Shown here: piece by piece, positions 36,674-48,829 of the stretch | Layout of the letters: the number at the start of each line of letters is the position of its first letter | Numbering within the stretch: the first letter of the stretch is position 1 | NCBI RefSeq assembly: GCF_000247695.1 | Contig: NW_004624781.1 | Span: forward strand, 14,389,317 to 14,453,316 | DNA: 64,000 bases | Source of the DNA: Heterocephalus glaber | Taxonomy: Eukaryota > Chordata > Mammalia > Rodentia > Bathyergidae | Direction of reading: 5' to 3' | Notes under the pieces: generated by a model | Told to the model about the DNA's origin: nothing | The model's database searches: none | Seen by the model: the letters and a program-made list of their open reading frames with translations, nothing else | Position numbers and translations under genes: made by a program

Positions 36674-38464
36674 AAAGAAGTGACTACTTTTCAGAGATGT
36701 CTTCTGGGCATAGCTGGCTTTTGGCCTTTGAGTCTAAGGATCTTGCCTCTTCCATTTACTAGGGATAAAAGGTTGCAGCCTGTTTGGTCTAGCACCCAGT
36801 TTTTTGGTCCTGGGCTGTAGTATTGTTTCTTTCCCCAACCTAGGTATTGACATACAAGGAAGAGCAATTGATCGCAACTATGTCACCTTGGCTAAAATGA
36901 TACAATCAGAAATAGCAACAACATCAAACACAGACTGAAAAAATGATAAACTCTGTTAACTAATAATTTGCATCCTTTAACATTAGGTACAAGATTATAT
37001 ATAGTTATTTACAAAATCTAAATAAGACAAATCCAAAAAATTATATACAGTACATATCCACTCAATAGAGTGATTTTACCCTAAAGGGAGAAAATTTAAA
37101 AGCAAGAAGAAGAAAAAGATATTTAAAGAAAAGCTAAAGGAGAAAGGAAGATTATCCATGCCTCAGGAAACTGGTGAAGACAGCAGGGAAGGAAAGAAGG
37201 AGAAAACAAAAAGAACAAAACAAAAAAACCTTAAAACAGTGTTCACACTCACAAAAAACCAAACAAGCAAAAATTTTTAAAAAGTCCAAAAGCAAAGAAA
37301 AAAAATTCTCTGTGATTTCAAGCCTATTGTTATCTTCTGGGGTCTACAGTTTTGTCGCAGTGTCCAGTTCAAGGCATGACTCTGTTCTCAATGAAGACAA
37401 GGGAGGCAATCAGAGCCCAGATCCATGTTGGATAATCCCAGCAGCAGGATTACAGTAGTTCTGGGACTTTCAATTCCACAGAAATTCAGGTTGAACCTGG
37501 CCTCTGGTTGTGGGGGTAGGGCCTGAGTCATTTAGCTTATAACACTCTGGGTGTCTCTTGCTCGCCTGACCACAGCTCCCTGACCATGGACATCTCCCAT
37601 GGTTGTCCCTCCCTGAGTCACTGTAGGGGATTAAGACTGGGAGCCTTGAGATGAAGCCAAATGATTGGAGTTTTGAGTCCCAGGTTCAGTGAGCCCCTCC
37701 CTATAATGGTTTCTGACCAGGCACTCTGTCCAGGGGATATGCCAGGTGCTTATGCTGAAGTTATTCATTAGTTGTAGTGCATGGCATCCACTGTTCTGCT
37801 CCACTGGTGCATTTCTCCCTGAGGACCTCTGGAGTCACCGGCTTTCACTGTCTGTAGATTCGATCTTCCTTCCTCTCATCATCACACAAGAGCCAAGGAG
37901 AAAATGGAGATTGGCCATTCTTTTTTCTGGGTTGTGGTCTGTCTTTTCACTTTCTCTGTGGGCTCCGATTTTCCCTTCAGATCCTTCCTGGGTCCCAGGG
38001 ATCCACCTCCCTCCTTTTTTCCTTCCGAAAGTTGTTATTTTCCAGTGTCTGGATTCCAATTTTTGGAGAGCCTGATTTGTTGCTTACTGCTTTGCTATCT
38101 TCCCAGAAGTCTTATTTGGACTTCTGCAGACAGCAGGAACTCTCAATTTTTATGGTCCCTCCTGAACTCATCAGCTACCCATTACTCTAATTGTTTCCTA
38201 GTTAGAAATGTCATCTTGGACAGAGTGTGCCAGGTACTGTATGCTACCCTCTCTGCACCAGCCCAGCTGTCAGCACCAGCCAAGAGTCCTTCCCAGAGCC
38301 AACATCTTTTTTTGCTCACACTGTCCCCAACCCACTACAATCTTTCTCATGTGACTAAACATCAGCAGTGCTGTGGCTCACTTATGGCCACACACGGTCT
38401 ACAGGTAGGTGCTGGCAGATAGAGGTCTGGAGTGCAACACTGCTTTGATTTCTTGCTCCTGTAG

Positions 38465-38650
38465 GGGTCTGGGAAGTGCCTACTACATGCCAGGCATCTC
38501 AGAATTCCTTAATTCTCACAACCATCATGGAAGCCAGGATGATCATTAATTATTCCCATTTCACAGAAGAGGACCTGAAACTCGAGAGTATTCTGCTGAT
38601 TGGCCAGTTCTCACAGCTGCTAAGTCACTGGTCTCTCCTACCTCCAGATA
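38465..38650 (-). mobile_element. MIR SINE
   Basis: The antisense MIR word order is clear: GTGCCTACTACATGCCAGGC, AATTCTCACAACCATCATGG, TTATTCCCATTTCACAGAAG, AGGACCTGAAACTCGAGAG and CACAGCTGCTAAGTCAC. Confidence 0.85.
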
Positions 38651-38654
38651 CCCT

Positions 38655-39940
38655 TTCCAACAGTACAGAGCCATCAGGACCTTCAGAAGGTTCTGCAAGG
38701 TGTCCATAATGGAACAGGATGTCTCCTGCTTTCTGGCTGCAGGAATGGTTCCTTTCACTATTTCTACTCTTACCCCTTATTTCACCTTGCTCCCCCAGAC
38801 CAATGCAGCAGAATTCAGGAGGCCTCGGACAGGTACCCCAAAGGCTCCTGCTTCATTCTGGTTCCCTGTACACCCCACAGCAGGTAGGAAAGCAAACAAA
38901 GGGAGTGCACAGTTCCACCTGAGGGAGGCAAGATGGCTTGACCAGGCAGAAGTAGCCAGGTGCTGAGACATGTTCATGTGGTTCTTCCTCCTATTTCATG
39001 CTCCTCCTTCCCCACCCTGGACAGGTCAGCTGTCCTTGGGGAAGAACAGTTCCTTTGTGTTTTCTTTCCTTTCTCCCTACTCCTAATTAGGAATTATACC
39101 TGAGAATCTAGCTAATTAATCTCTGCCATATCAAGCTCCTCTTGCTAGCAGTGTTGATCAATAACTCAGGGGTGAAAGAAACTGAAAAACACAGCTACTT
39201 CTTTCAGCACAAGCTCTAGTGAGTATGAGATGACTGTGGGGAGGCCTGGGCATGGCTGGGAGGAGAGAGGTGATGTGTTGGCTCCTGCTGCCCACTGCTT
39301 CCTGAGCATGCAGTATGAGGTGGCCCCAGTGTCCAAGGCCCTCAGAGTCAGGGGTTGGAATTTTATCATTGGGCTGCCTGGACCTTCTCTGGGCTGTGCA
39401 GGTAGTCACAGGGAGAAAACCCATCATGGCAAACGGCTGGACTGTATTTGGGCACAATACAGTGTGCCTGCTGAGCAGACATTCTTCCAAAGACCTGCTC
39501 CAAGCTAGGGATGCCACCCAAGCTCAGCACAGATCAGCTATTCCAGAGAGTAGGCAGGCTACAGGAAAGTGGTGGGAACAACTCACAAGGCTGCCAAGGA
39601 ACGGGGAAGGAAAGACTTCACTCTGAGAGCAGAAAAGAGGTCTAGTTAGAGATTCTAGAAAATTCTGGCTGCAGAGTTGGTCTTTGCCTCCATAGAAGAC
39701 ATTTTTTCTTCCAAGCAGACTGTCAAGTGGCCATGGAACTGAAAAGAGTGATAACTGACTTAGCAATTGAAGGAACCCAGGATGATCTTAAGATCTTTGG
39801 AAGCCTTATTCCCATATCATAAATATATTTAAGCATTTAAATTGAAAACTAAAAATGGTATTTATTGCATATGTGATGTGAAACAGGCACACACTGTAGA
39901 ATGTCTCAATTGAATTATAGCATATATATGACCTCATGTA
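38655..39940. other. Non-coding DNA; nothing recognised
   Basis: Open frames of 66-119 codons are present on both strands without recognisable products. No RNA gene or named repeat could be identified. Confidence 0.4.
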
Positions 39941-40448
39941 CTCATTATTTTTGTGATGAATCTATTTTGTTAGTGATTTTCAAGAACACAATATGCTGTT
40001 ATTAACTGTAGTCACTGCATTGTTCATTTCTTGAATTTATTCCTCCTATGTGAAATTTTGTACTCTTTCACCAACATGCTCCATCTCCCCAACCCTGGTC
40101 ACCACTAGTCCCCTCTGGTTCTTTGAGATCAGCTAATTTGCATCCCATGTATAGGGCCATTTCTGCGCCTGGCTTATTTCATTTAACATAATGTCCCCAG
40201 GTTAACCTATGTTGTCACAAATAACAGGATTTCCTTCTTTTCAGGGGCCAAACGTATTCCACTATGTGTAAGTACCACACGTTCTTTCTTCATTCATCTG
40301 TCGATGAACACTTAGGTTTTTTATACATCTTAGCTATCCTGAAAAGAGCTGCAATGAGCTTGAGAGATCTCTCCCACACAGTGATTTTATTTTCTTTAGG
40401 TATCTATAATGCCCAGGATGGAATTGCTGGATTATCTGTTAGGTTTTT

Positions 40449-40520
40449 TTTGTGTGTGGTGCTGGGGATCAAACTTAGCACATGCTAAGTGTGCTCTTGA
40501 CATTGAGCAACTCTTCAGCT
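40449..40520 (-). mobile_element. Older ID-type SINE
   Basis: It is antisense: TGGTGCTGGGGATCAAACTT, AGCACATGCTAAGTGTGCTC and ATTGAGCAACTCTTCAGC form a diverged ID head. Confidence 0.75.
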
Positions 40521-40521
40521 A

Positions 40522-40625
40522 TTTTTTTTTCTTTTTTCTTGTTTTGTTTTGGTACTGGGGATAGAACTCTGGTCCTTGCGCTTGTGGAGCAGATGGTGAA
40601 ACCACTGAGCTAAATCCCCAGCCCT
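40522..40625 (-). mobile_element. ID-like tRNA-derived SINE
   Basis: It is antisense with a T-rich run, then GGTACTGGGGATAGAACTCT, GGTCCTTGCGCTTGTGGAGC and ACCACTGAGCTAAATCCCCA. The A and B boxes are intact in form. Confidence 0.92.
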
Positions 40626-40629
40626 TTTT

Positions 40630-40755
40630 CTCTTTTTTTTTAAAGATACAGAGTCTCAGTATGTTATCCTGGCTAGCCGTGAACTCCTGGGCTCAAGTGA
40701 TCCTTTTGCCTCATCCTCCTGAGTGGCTGGGTACATGCCACCAAACTTGGCTGGC
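40630..40755 (-). mobile_element. B1-type SINE, degraded
   Basis: An antisense 7SL-like order is seen: GATACAGAGTCTCAGTATGT, CCTGGCTAGCCGTGAACTCC, CTCAAGTGATCCTTTTGCCT and GGGTACATGCCACCAAACTT. Confidence 0.85.
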
Positions 40756-41724
40756 AGTTCTGTTTTGTAGAACCTCTATACTGTCTTCCATAATAGCTGT
40801 ACTAATTTACATTCCCACAAATACTGTGTGAAGTTTTCTTTTCTCCACATACTTGCCAACACTTAACCTTTTATCCTTTTGATAATAATTATTTACAGGT
40901 GTGAGGTGATATCTCACTGTGGTTTAAATGTACATTTCCCTTGTAATTAGTGATCTTGAATATTTTTCATATATCTGCTGTTCATTTGTATGTCTTCTTT
41001 AGAGAAACGTCTATTCAGACCCTGTGCCCATTTTTAAATCAGGCTTGTTTTCTTGCTACTGAGTTCCTTATATATTTTGGATATTAATCCTTTATCAGAT
41101 GTTTTACAGATACTCTATTCTGTAGGCTGTCTCCTCACTCTGTCGATCATTTCCTTTGGTGTGAAATCTTTTTATATTGATATAATCATTTATTTTTGTT
41201 TTTGTTGCCTGTGCTTTTTGGATCATACAAAAAATCGTTGCTCAGATTACTGACATGCAGCTTTTCACTTGTTTTTTCTAGTAGTTTTAGTTTAAGGGGT
41301 TAAGTCTTTAGTCCATGTGGAGTTTATTTTTGCATGCAGAATGAGATCAGAGTTTAATTCTTCTGCATGAGAAATCCAGATTTCCTATCACCATTTTTAT
41401 CAAAGAAGTTTTCCTCACTGTGTACATTCTTACTGCCTTTGTCCAAAACCAACTGTCCGTGAATGTATGGATTTACTTCTGGGCTCTCTTTTCTGTTCCA
41501 TTTGGTCTATGTATGTTTTTAAACCCAATAATGAAGTGTTCCATTTTTGGAACACCTGTAACAATGGAATACAATAGAAAATTTTTTCTTCAAACTCTTC
41601 TTCCTTGAATTTTTCTAGGTAATATATATGAATTTCATGCAAAAATTTAAAAAATTGCAACTTTCCACATAAATTAATGCCAATACTATACTATTTTGAT
41701 TACTATAGCTTTGTAATATATGTG

Positions 41725-41830
41725 TTTGAGACAGATCTCACTGTGAAGTCCAGCTGTATTTGAACTCATGAACCTTCCTGCCTCAATTTTCTGAGTAGCT
41801 GGATTACAGGTGTGCACCACTGTGCCTGGT
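41725..41830 (-). mobile_element. B1-type SINE, degraded
   Basis: The antisense order GTTTGAGACAGATCTCACTG, ACTCATGAACCTTCCTGCCT and GGATTACAGGTGTGCACCAC is a B1 signature. Confidence 0.88.
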
Positions 41831-42024
41831 TAGTTTTGCACTGTATTTTTAAGTCAGTTACTGTGATGCTGCAACTTGGTTGTTTTGCCCAAGATTGCTT
41901 TGGTTATTTGAGAACTTTTGTAGTTTCATACAAATTGGAGATTATTTTTATTCCTGAGAAAGGTGTCATTGGAATTTTGGTAAGGGTTGCATTGAATCTG
42001 TAAATTGCTGTGGACAATATGAAT

Positions 42025-42110
42025 TTTTTTTTTTTGGTACTGGGGATCGAACTCGGGTCCTTGTGCTTGCAAGGCAGGCGGCAGAACCACTGAGCTAAAT
42101 ACCTGGCCCA
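42025..42110 (-). mobile_element. ID-like tRNA-derived SINE
   Basis: It is antisense: a T run, GGTACTGGGGATCGAACTCG and CCACTGAGCTAAATACCTGG. The 11-bp duplication ACAATATGAAT flanks it at 42014-42024 and 42111-42121. Confidence 0.94.
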
Positions 42111-42424
42111 ACAATATGAATATTTTAATAATACAAATTCTTCCAATCCATTAACATGGGACATTTTTCCATTTTACTTGTATTTCTTCAATTTGTTTCA
42201 TCAATGTTTTACAGTTTTCACTGCACAGGTCTTTCAACTCCTTGGGTAGTCTCATTTTTTGTAGCCATTGTAAGATTTTTCTCTTAATTTTTCACATAAT
42301 TGTTAAGTGTATAGAATGCTAAGGATTTAAATTGATTTTTGTATCCTGCAACTTTTCAGAATTTGTTAGTTCTAAGTCTCTTGATGGTGTCACTAGGTTT
42401 TGCTCTGTGTAAATTTATGTTATG

Positions 42425-42505
42425 CTGGAGGTGTAGCTGAGGGGTAGAACTCTTCCCTGGCATACATGATGCCCTGAGTTATGTCCCCAGTACTGGCCCC
42501 ATTCC
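42425..42505 (+). mobile_element. Older ID-type SINE
   Basis: GGAGGTGTAGCTGAGGGGTA, then TTCCCTGGCATACATGATGC and TATGTCCCCAGTACTG, form a diverged ID element. Confidence 0.75.
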
Positions 42506-42869
42506 CCCCAGAAGAATGTCTAAAAACAGGGACAATTGCACTTCTTGTAACTTGGATGTCTTTTATTGTTCTCCTTTTAATTGCTCATTAGGACTTTCAG
42601 TACTATGTTGAATGAACAGAAGGGACATCATTGAAGGCAATGATCTAATCTTAGCGGAAAATCTTGCAGCTTTTCACTGCTGAGAATGTTAGTTTTGGGC
42701 TTGTCATAGATTATCTTTATTGTGTTGAGGTACATTCTTCCTATACCTAATTTGTTGCAAGCAAATATGATAAAAGAAGCTCAGTCCAACATTTAGTTAT
42801 AGCAATTTCATATGATTTCTGTGATTATTTTCCAAATTAATTTCATTTTGCAGTTGTTCTGGCACCACA

Positions 42870-44075
42870 GTACTTTCAGACTGCAAACATTTTCACAGGC
42901 TTTGAAAGGCTTGGTGGCCTTGGGCATGGTGCTTACCATATCCAAGGACAACATAGCTCAGATACCTTGAGAAACTAGCTGGGGACCTTGTATAGTGCAG
43001 CACTGACCCTTAGACCCAGCCACAGGCAGTGGCAAGACCCTGCATCACTGTGGACAGACTAAAGTCTAGGTCAAAGGGAAGAAAAAATCTTTTCATACTG
43101 TCTCCTGACAATAATTAATTGGGGCAGGAAGAATGCAGTAAAGATATTTCTATTTCTATGTATATACTCCAGGATAGGGCAGAGGTAAGATGCTCTGGGG
43201 CTGCAGGCACTCAACAGAAACACCCAAAACACTGTGGACCTCCTGGGCCAGGTGGCAACGAGGCATGTGCATAAGCCACAGACCGGCAGGCAGGGAGCAC
43301 CCCCATGTTCTACGGAGAACAACAGATGGCAAACACAGTGCCCTTGTGCCTAGATCACAGTAGTCCACACCAATCTCTGGAATAGAGTGGATTTCACTCC
43401 TCTGGCCAACAAGAGTATGGCTCCCTGACTGTGGAACATCAGAGGGTAAAGAACTGCTACTTTTGGAGCTCTCATCCAACTGCTGAGGTCCACTTCACCA
43501 CATGACTTTGGTTTGGTGTAGTCACTCTCCAGAAGGAGCAGGCTTGTGGTGCTGGAAGTTGTGGTGAAGGTGCATCAGAGGCCGCCCTTCAAGGATGCCT
43601 GCAGGAGCGTAGTTGGCCACTAGTTTCCAGCTGCAGCACCTCTGCTGCAGAGTTCAGAATGAGGCCTCACTCTTCCCAGTTAAATCTCAGCCAATGCCTA
43701 ACCACTTGTCATGGTCAGAGACATGGATGCCTTGCCATGCCCACCCAACACAAGACTCCTTAGTGAAAAATTTGGTCCTGGAAGCCCTGCCTGGACTGTC
43801 CAGGCTTCTCTGAGCTGCATGGCACTTTGAGACTCTCCCTACATAGTACTCTTTCCTTCCTTCTTTTAGGTATCAGATTTGTATCATGGGCTGAAGGCTG
43901 TTGTCTTGATTCCTCTCTCTTCTTCCAATAAATCCTTTGCATTCTTCCTCCACCCTGGCCTGCTTCCTGAGGACCCAAAGTAACAGAACTACCTACCCGA
44001 GTGTGATTGGAGAAAGCTGACTGGCTCATTCTCTTAAAACATTAAAGTTTAGCCAAAAAAAAAAAAAAAAAAATC
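42870..44075 (+). mobile_element. Probable LTR-type or unclassified retroelement ending in poly(A)
   Basis: The last 550 bp (about 43500-44055) look like LTR/retroelement 3' sequence. There is an AATAAA signal in CCAATAAATCCTTTGC (about 43926), then GCATTCTTCCTCCACCCTGG and, about 130 bp further, a run of about 19 A. The upstream part (42870-43490) is unlike its neighbours and has no recognisable product. A processed transcript carrying the LTR would also explain the poly(A). The family and left boundary are not certain. Confidence 0.5.
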
Positions 44076-44229
44076 CTCCTAAAATGTGGCCAGGGGGAAT
44101 CACTAAAAAGAAATGCAATTATTTCATTGGATTGCTGCCAAAAAGCACTCTTACAGATAGGCTGACATCTTCTGGAGGTTAACCACTTATGTCTGACAGG
44201 TGGCCGAACAGGAATCATCCTGGGAACTG

Positions 44230-44450
44230 GTTATAATCTATTTATTTAAAAATATTTATCATTTATTGAGTAATTACCATGTGACAGCAATGCTGGTAAG
44301 AGCTTTCCATACATTGTTTCATTTGATACTTACATAATTCTTATACGTTATCTCCATTTTTCAGATAAGGAAATGGAGTTAATTAGATGTTGAGGTTGAA
44401 TTTAAATCAAAGACTGGTTGATGCTAAAGCTAAAACCCTTCAGGTTCTAA
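44230..44450 (-). mobile_element. MIR SINE
   Basis: The antisense MIR order is TTATTGAGTAATTACCATGT, TTGATACTTACATAATTCTT and CCATTTTTCAGATAAGGAAA, then TTAAATCAAAGACTGGTTGA. Confidence 0.85.
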
Positions 44451-44467
44451 CAGACAGACAGACAGGA

Positions 44468-44491
44468 TAGACACACACACCCACACATGCG

Positions 44492-44536
<45 letters not shown>
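44468..44536. repeat. (CA)n microsatellite
   Basis: Imperfect CA repeats with ATGCGCAT and CCC interruptions (44468-44493) lead into an uninterrupted (AC)n tract (about 44494-44535). Likely length-polymorphic. Confidence 0.97.
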
Positions 44537-44539
44537 CCT

Positions 44540-45190
44540 CATGATACCTATGTAAAATTTGAGTTTCCAAAGCAGGAAAAAAGTCTGTTTACAAGAGAAA
44601 ACATAATACAAACTGAGAAATAAGGCCAATGAATAGAACTGGCCTAGAAATCTGTAGAGAAGCAAAGACAGGAAGATTTTACAGGAAAAATTTTAGGTGT
44701 CCTGATCTGTTCTAATTACATATCCTTGGAGACACATGGCCTTTCTGAACCTTAGATTTCATATATTAATGAACTGGTCGACTAGATGATTTCTCGATTT
44801 CATTTCAGCATTAACATACTTTTTCTTTTTGGATAGAACTTTTTATTTAGTCATTTTGTATAAAATCAAACTAAAAAATTTGTTTTCACCAAACCCCATA
44901 AGAAGTAAAATTGTTTGCTTCCAATACGAACAGTATGTTTCAAAATCCACCAAGAGAAGCAACTGGCTAGGACCCTGGGAGGCCTGGTCCTCTCACTACT
45001 CAATGCTGTTTAACTTTCAGGGAAAGGCCTCAAAAGCCCCCCCAGTGGTGGGGCAGAGGAGGACTGCGCCACTCAGAGAAGCCAAGGCTGGCATTGTCCC
45101 AGTCCCACTGCCCCACCTGTCCTGCAGCAGGGAGCTTTTCTGGGAGGAATGAGCCTGGAAGAAGGAATGTAAAAAACTCACTAGTTTACT
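44540..45190. other. Intergenic DNA just beyond the inferred TCF12 3' end
   Basis: No gene, RNA or clear repeat recognised. Short open frames only. Confidence 0.4.
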
Positions 45191-45213
45191 ATGTTAAAAA
45201 AAAAGATGGCACA

Positions 45214-45219
45214 TTTATT
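45214..45219 (-). terminator. TCF12: Candidate polyadenylation signal AATAAA of TCF12
   Basis: The minus strand reads TATGTAGCAATAAATGTGCC, with a T-rich region (complement of the A run at 45195-45205) 10-20 bases further on. This is the most distal good hexamer before repeat-rich DNA resumes. Use is inferred, not shown. Confidence 0.45.
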
Positions 45220-47627
45220 GCTACATAAATGTTATATACATATTGTGTTTTCTGTTACAGTGACAGAAAAAATTTGAACTTCTTGCTGCTGGTTGAAAGG
45301 TTTATCAATAATACCTTGCATTTGACACAGGATACAAATCTGCAATAAATCAACAGTGGAAACTGGAGAACAAGATGAGAAGCAATTCATCTCGAACGTT
45401 AGCTCTTACAATACTCCATAGGTACTACACGGTATGCTAGAAACCTACTATGGTCTTAAAATGCTATTGTAAATTTCTGATATTAATGAACAGGTTATGG
45501 TAAATAACCCTACATTTTTACTACCTAATATAATAAAATAAAGTAAGAAACTTTTTACTGAAAACTTTCGATTTCAAAAATCTAGAAAGAGTAATATTTA
45601 GAATTCAAGAAATTTTCTTACAAGATTATTGTATAAAAGACTAGCTACAGTGAAAAATAAGCCAAATGTTTTTTTCTTTCTATTTTATGAAGGAAAGCTT
45701 CTGGGCATACTGCAAAGTCTAATATAGCGAAAAAGACAACAAGCTCTGAAGAAAAAGGCCAGGCAGTGCTGTATGTTCACTCACACATCATAAGCAACAA
45801 CTTCGTTTAGCTGATTAACACTGAAATGAAGAACAAGGCCACAGATAGAGTCTGATGTAATTGGAGAATATATGCAAATTAAGGTAGCCAAAAAGTCCAC
45901 TAAGTTCACAAACAGTTGATTTGTTAGGAAATCATCCTGATTGGACGATCCGAAGTTCCGCCTTAATTGTTTTTGTTCTTTCAAATTAACAGAAATCTTT
46001 AATTTACATAGTGATTTGGGTTCTTTCTTCTGTATGCTGACTGCCCTTGCTGATGCTAGCTCTGAGAATTACTAAGCCAAGACAACCTTGTTTAGCATGT
46101 ATTTCTCTCCCAGGTTTGTTGTGGTGGAAGACAGATTTCATGGAAGTTCAGTCATTATGATGTCTTAAAAAATTACTCTGAAAAATGAGAGAGGTGCCCA
46201 GTGCACAGTATTAAGATTAACTGACAAGTATTGGTTTAATGCTAATCTGGCTAATCTTGGGATGGGGGCTGATGGTTTGCAGTTGATTAAATCACCCACT
46301 GAATTCTCCCCTACCCAGCCAAATGACAGAGAATAAAGGTGAGGAGAAGGGGACCTGGTAACCAGTGTTCTTGGACTCCATCAGGTAATGAACCTCAAAG
46401 TGGTGTGTTCGCTTATCACACTACCTGCCTTGATGACTACTTGGTCTTGTTATATTCACCATAATCATGGCCTGAAAAATCATCTTTGTATTTTAAATGA
46501 ATTTTGTGCTTACTTACAGCTAACACTTTACAAGTACTATATTATGTAGTACTTACTGCTTGGAAAACAAAGCAATTTCTAAAAAGTAAATTCTTCCCTT
46601 GTAATTTACACTTCTTGCTATTACAAGCTTTACTATGAAACCTAGAAGCTTGAAAAGTCTTGGTGTTATTAGAAATAAAGCAATGTTTATTTGTGGGAAA
46701 AACCTAAGGAAAATTTTCCCCTTTTAAAATCTTAGCTAGGCTATGGTCACAGATGGTCTCTGCTCACCACTGTGGATACATGTGCAAAGCACACAGGGCT
46801 GCATGGATGATTCTGGACTGTGACCATAACTACTCAGATTCAGAGACCAAATGTCACACCCACAGAGAAAAAAAAATGCATGAAAAATGAGAGAAAATGC
46901 TATACCAAGTAATATTTTCCTATTTCATGGAAAACACTATTTATATGGCAAAAGGAGAGGAGAGGGCAACAAAAGACTTTTCCCTTCCTTTTTAAGACAC
47001 TCACAGGTATGCCGGGAATGCTAAGGGCCAATGGTTGTCACTGTTTTGTTCTCTGCATGGGAACAGCTTTAACAAATGCTGGCATCAACCTTTTCCCTTC
47101 ATATGTAGACCTTACAGTTCCATAGCAATAAATAAAATTTGTAGTTACAATGCATTTGTCAATTCAGTTTAGGCACAAGGCAACTTCCACGATGAGTGGA
47201 GAGATCGAGACAGTCTCTGATTGTGCAGAAGCAACACACTGCTTGCAACAAAATGATAGGTTGCAAACATCTCATGGGTTGACGTTCTATCTGATGAGCT
47301 TCCTATCTTCACTTCTGATGGAAGTGTCGACCAATTGCTTTGATCGTAGGTACATTTGAGTTCCTTGTTTCAAGTGTTTTGTGTTTTCTTCTCCCTCCTG
47401 TCAGGTTTGTGTCTTCAGATAATCTGAGTTGTCCAAGTCCTTATGAGGAGAGTTCACCTTCTATCTAGCCTACTGATAACTCTGGAACTATAGCAGGGAG
47501 AGAACAGTACCAGTTAGTAGTTAATGGTTACAAATGAACACCACCCTTGCCCAAAATAAAACAAGCTGGCATTCTTCATTACACCTAGGTTTTTAATAAA
47601 TTAGTAGTCTGCTAAGAGACTAAGGTA

Positions 47628-48172
47628 TTAGTCCTCCCTCATCCAAAAGGAATTTCCCCTCATCCCAGGGGAGTACATCCCCAGGTCCTTAGCAGATGCC
47701 TGATGCCCGAAACTGTGGACAGTACCACATCTTACGTGCACTATATGCTTTTCCCTATACATAAGTACCTAGGATAAAGTTTAACTTATAAATTGGGCAC
47801 AATGAGATGAACAGCAATAAATAACAAAATATGGTAATTATAACAATACACTAATGAGCTGGTGCTTTGGGGCCATTATAAGATAAAACACAGATTCCTT
47901 GAACACAAGCAGTGCAGCAGTGCGAGATAGACGTGATAACTAGCCCATCTGCTAAGCAACAAACAGCACACAAGTGTGGCTACACTGCGCAAAGGGAGGA
48001 GTCACATCCCAGGTAGGACAGAGAGAGGGTTCATTATACTACTCAGAATGGCCTATAATTTAAGATTTACACATTGTTACTTCTGAAATTTTTCATGTAA
48101 CATTTCTGGACCATGGTGGACTCTGAGTAACTAAAATCACAGAAAAGTAAGCCCTCCAATAAGGGGGGAGCA
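47628..48172. mobile_element. Tigger/pogo-type DNA transposon (MER2-like), non-autonomous
   Basis: It begins TTAGTCCTCCCTCATCCAAA and ends CCAATAAGGGGGGAGCACTC, which are inverted terminal parts. Internal words CAGATGCCTGATGCCCGAAA, TATGCTTTTCCCTATACATA and AGTTTAACTTATAAATTGGG follow the MER2/Tigger consensus order. TA dinucleotides lie at both ends, as expected for pogo-type insertion. No transposase is encoded. Confidence 0.85.
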
Positions 48173-48211
48173 CTCTGATACAATTTTACCTGATGTATGT
48201 GTTAAGATTTT

Positions 48212-48294
48212 TTTTTTGGTACCAGGGATCAAACTTAGGACCTTGCGCTTGTGCAGGGCAGGTGCATTGCCACTGAGCCAAATCCCTGGCCCCT
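48212..48294 (-). mobile_element. ID-like SINE in the inferred TCF12 3' UTR
   Basis: On the plus strand it reads GGTACCAGGGATCAAACTTA through CCACTGAGCCAAATCCCTGG, i.e. antisense to the window and sense to TCF12. It is flanked by the 14-bp duplication TGTGTTAAGATTTT at 48198-48211 and 48295-48308. Confidence 0.94.
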
Positions 48295-48829
48295 TGTGTT
48301 AAGATTTTGAAAAGAAGATTACATGATTAAGAATTACAAGCTTTCGGGTTCTATGAAAGTTTTGGCATTTATGCAAACTTTAATTTTAGCAACATTTGCA
48401 GTGGCAATGCCTGAGCTGTGAGGCTGTATGCATCCACTGCTCGAAGTGAGACAATATCAAAGCGCTCGCTACCACTGTGTCCCACCCACCATGCCATGTC
48501 CACAGCTTACTCCTAACTCCTCCAGACTCAAGTTTCTGTGGGCAAGGAACAGTCCATATTTACTTTCATATGGGCATCAGGTCTGCTCCACAGGAGGTCC
48601 TCACTAAATATTTAGTTCAAGTACTTTAATAAGAAAATTTTTGTACAAACTCTATGCCTATTAATATTCCCAATATAATATACATAAACACTGAAATTTT
48701 CCATTTTAACCACTTATAATGGAAATAGTCTAGGAAGAATTGTAACTTTCACTCCCTTATTAAACAACACAGTACGGATCTCTTAGGGGATGGAAAGAGA
48801 GTCAAAGCTACCTGGCCTTATGTTGTAGG

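Larger units (their letters stand above)
34830..38110 (-). mobile_element. LINE-1 copy 2, 5' part (5' UTR, ORF1, start of ORF2)
   Basis: From the 5' end near 38110 the minus strand reads the 5' UTR (with ACACTGGAAAATAACAACTT at about 38040), ORF1 remnants (minus frame at 35935-36336 containing HRKKVDYIKQIQIEIQEIKN) and the ORF2 start. It stops at about 34830, the equivalent of 15632 of copy 1. It carries a B1 SINE (35068-35224) and two ID-like SINEs. Confidence 0.9.
39945..42770 (-). mobile_element. Old LINE-1 (L1M-type), antisense, 3' UTR into ORF2
   Basis: A diverged antisense L1 runs from 3' UTR words (ACCACTAGTCCCCTCTGGTT, GGCTTATTTCATTTAACATA, about 40100-40190) into reverse-complement ORF2 (CATTCCCACAAATACTGTGT, TTTGGATATTAATCCTTTAT, TTGAATCTGTAAATTGCTGT). 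It is clearly older than copies 1-3 and is interrupted by several SINEs. Confidence 0.85.

Noticed and set aside
43071..43479. Minus-strand open frames with Cys/Pro-rich translations
   Set aside because: They lie in probable retroelement sequence and match no family I recognise.
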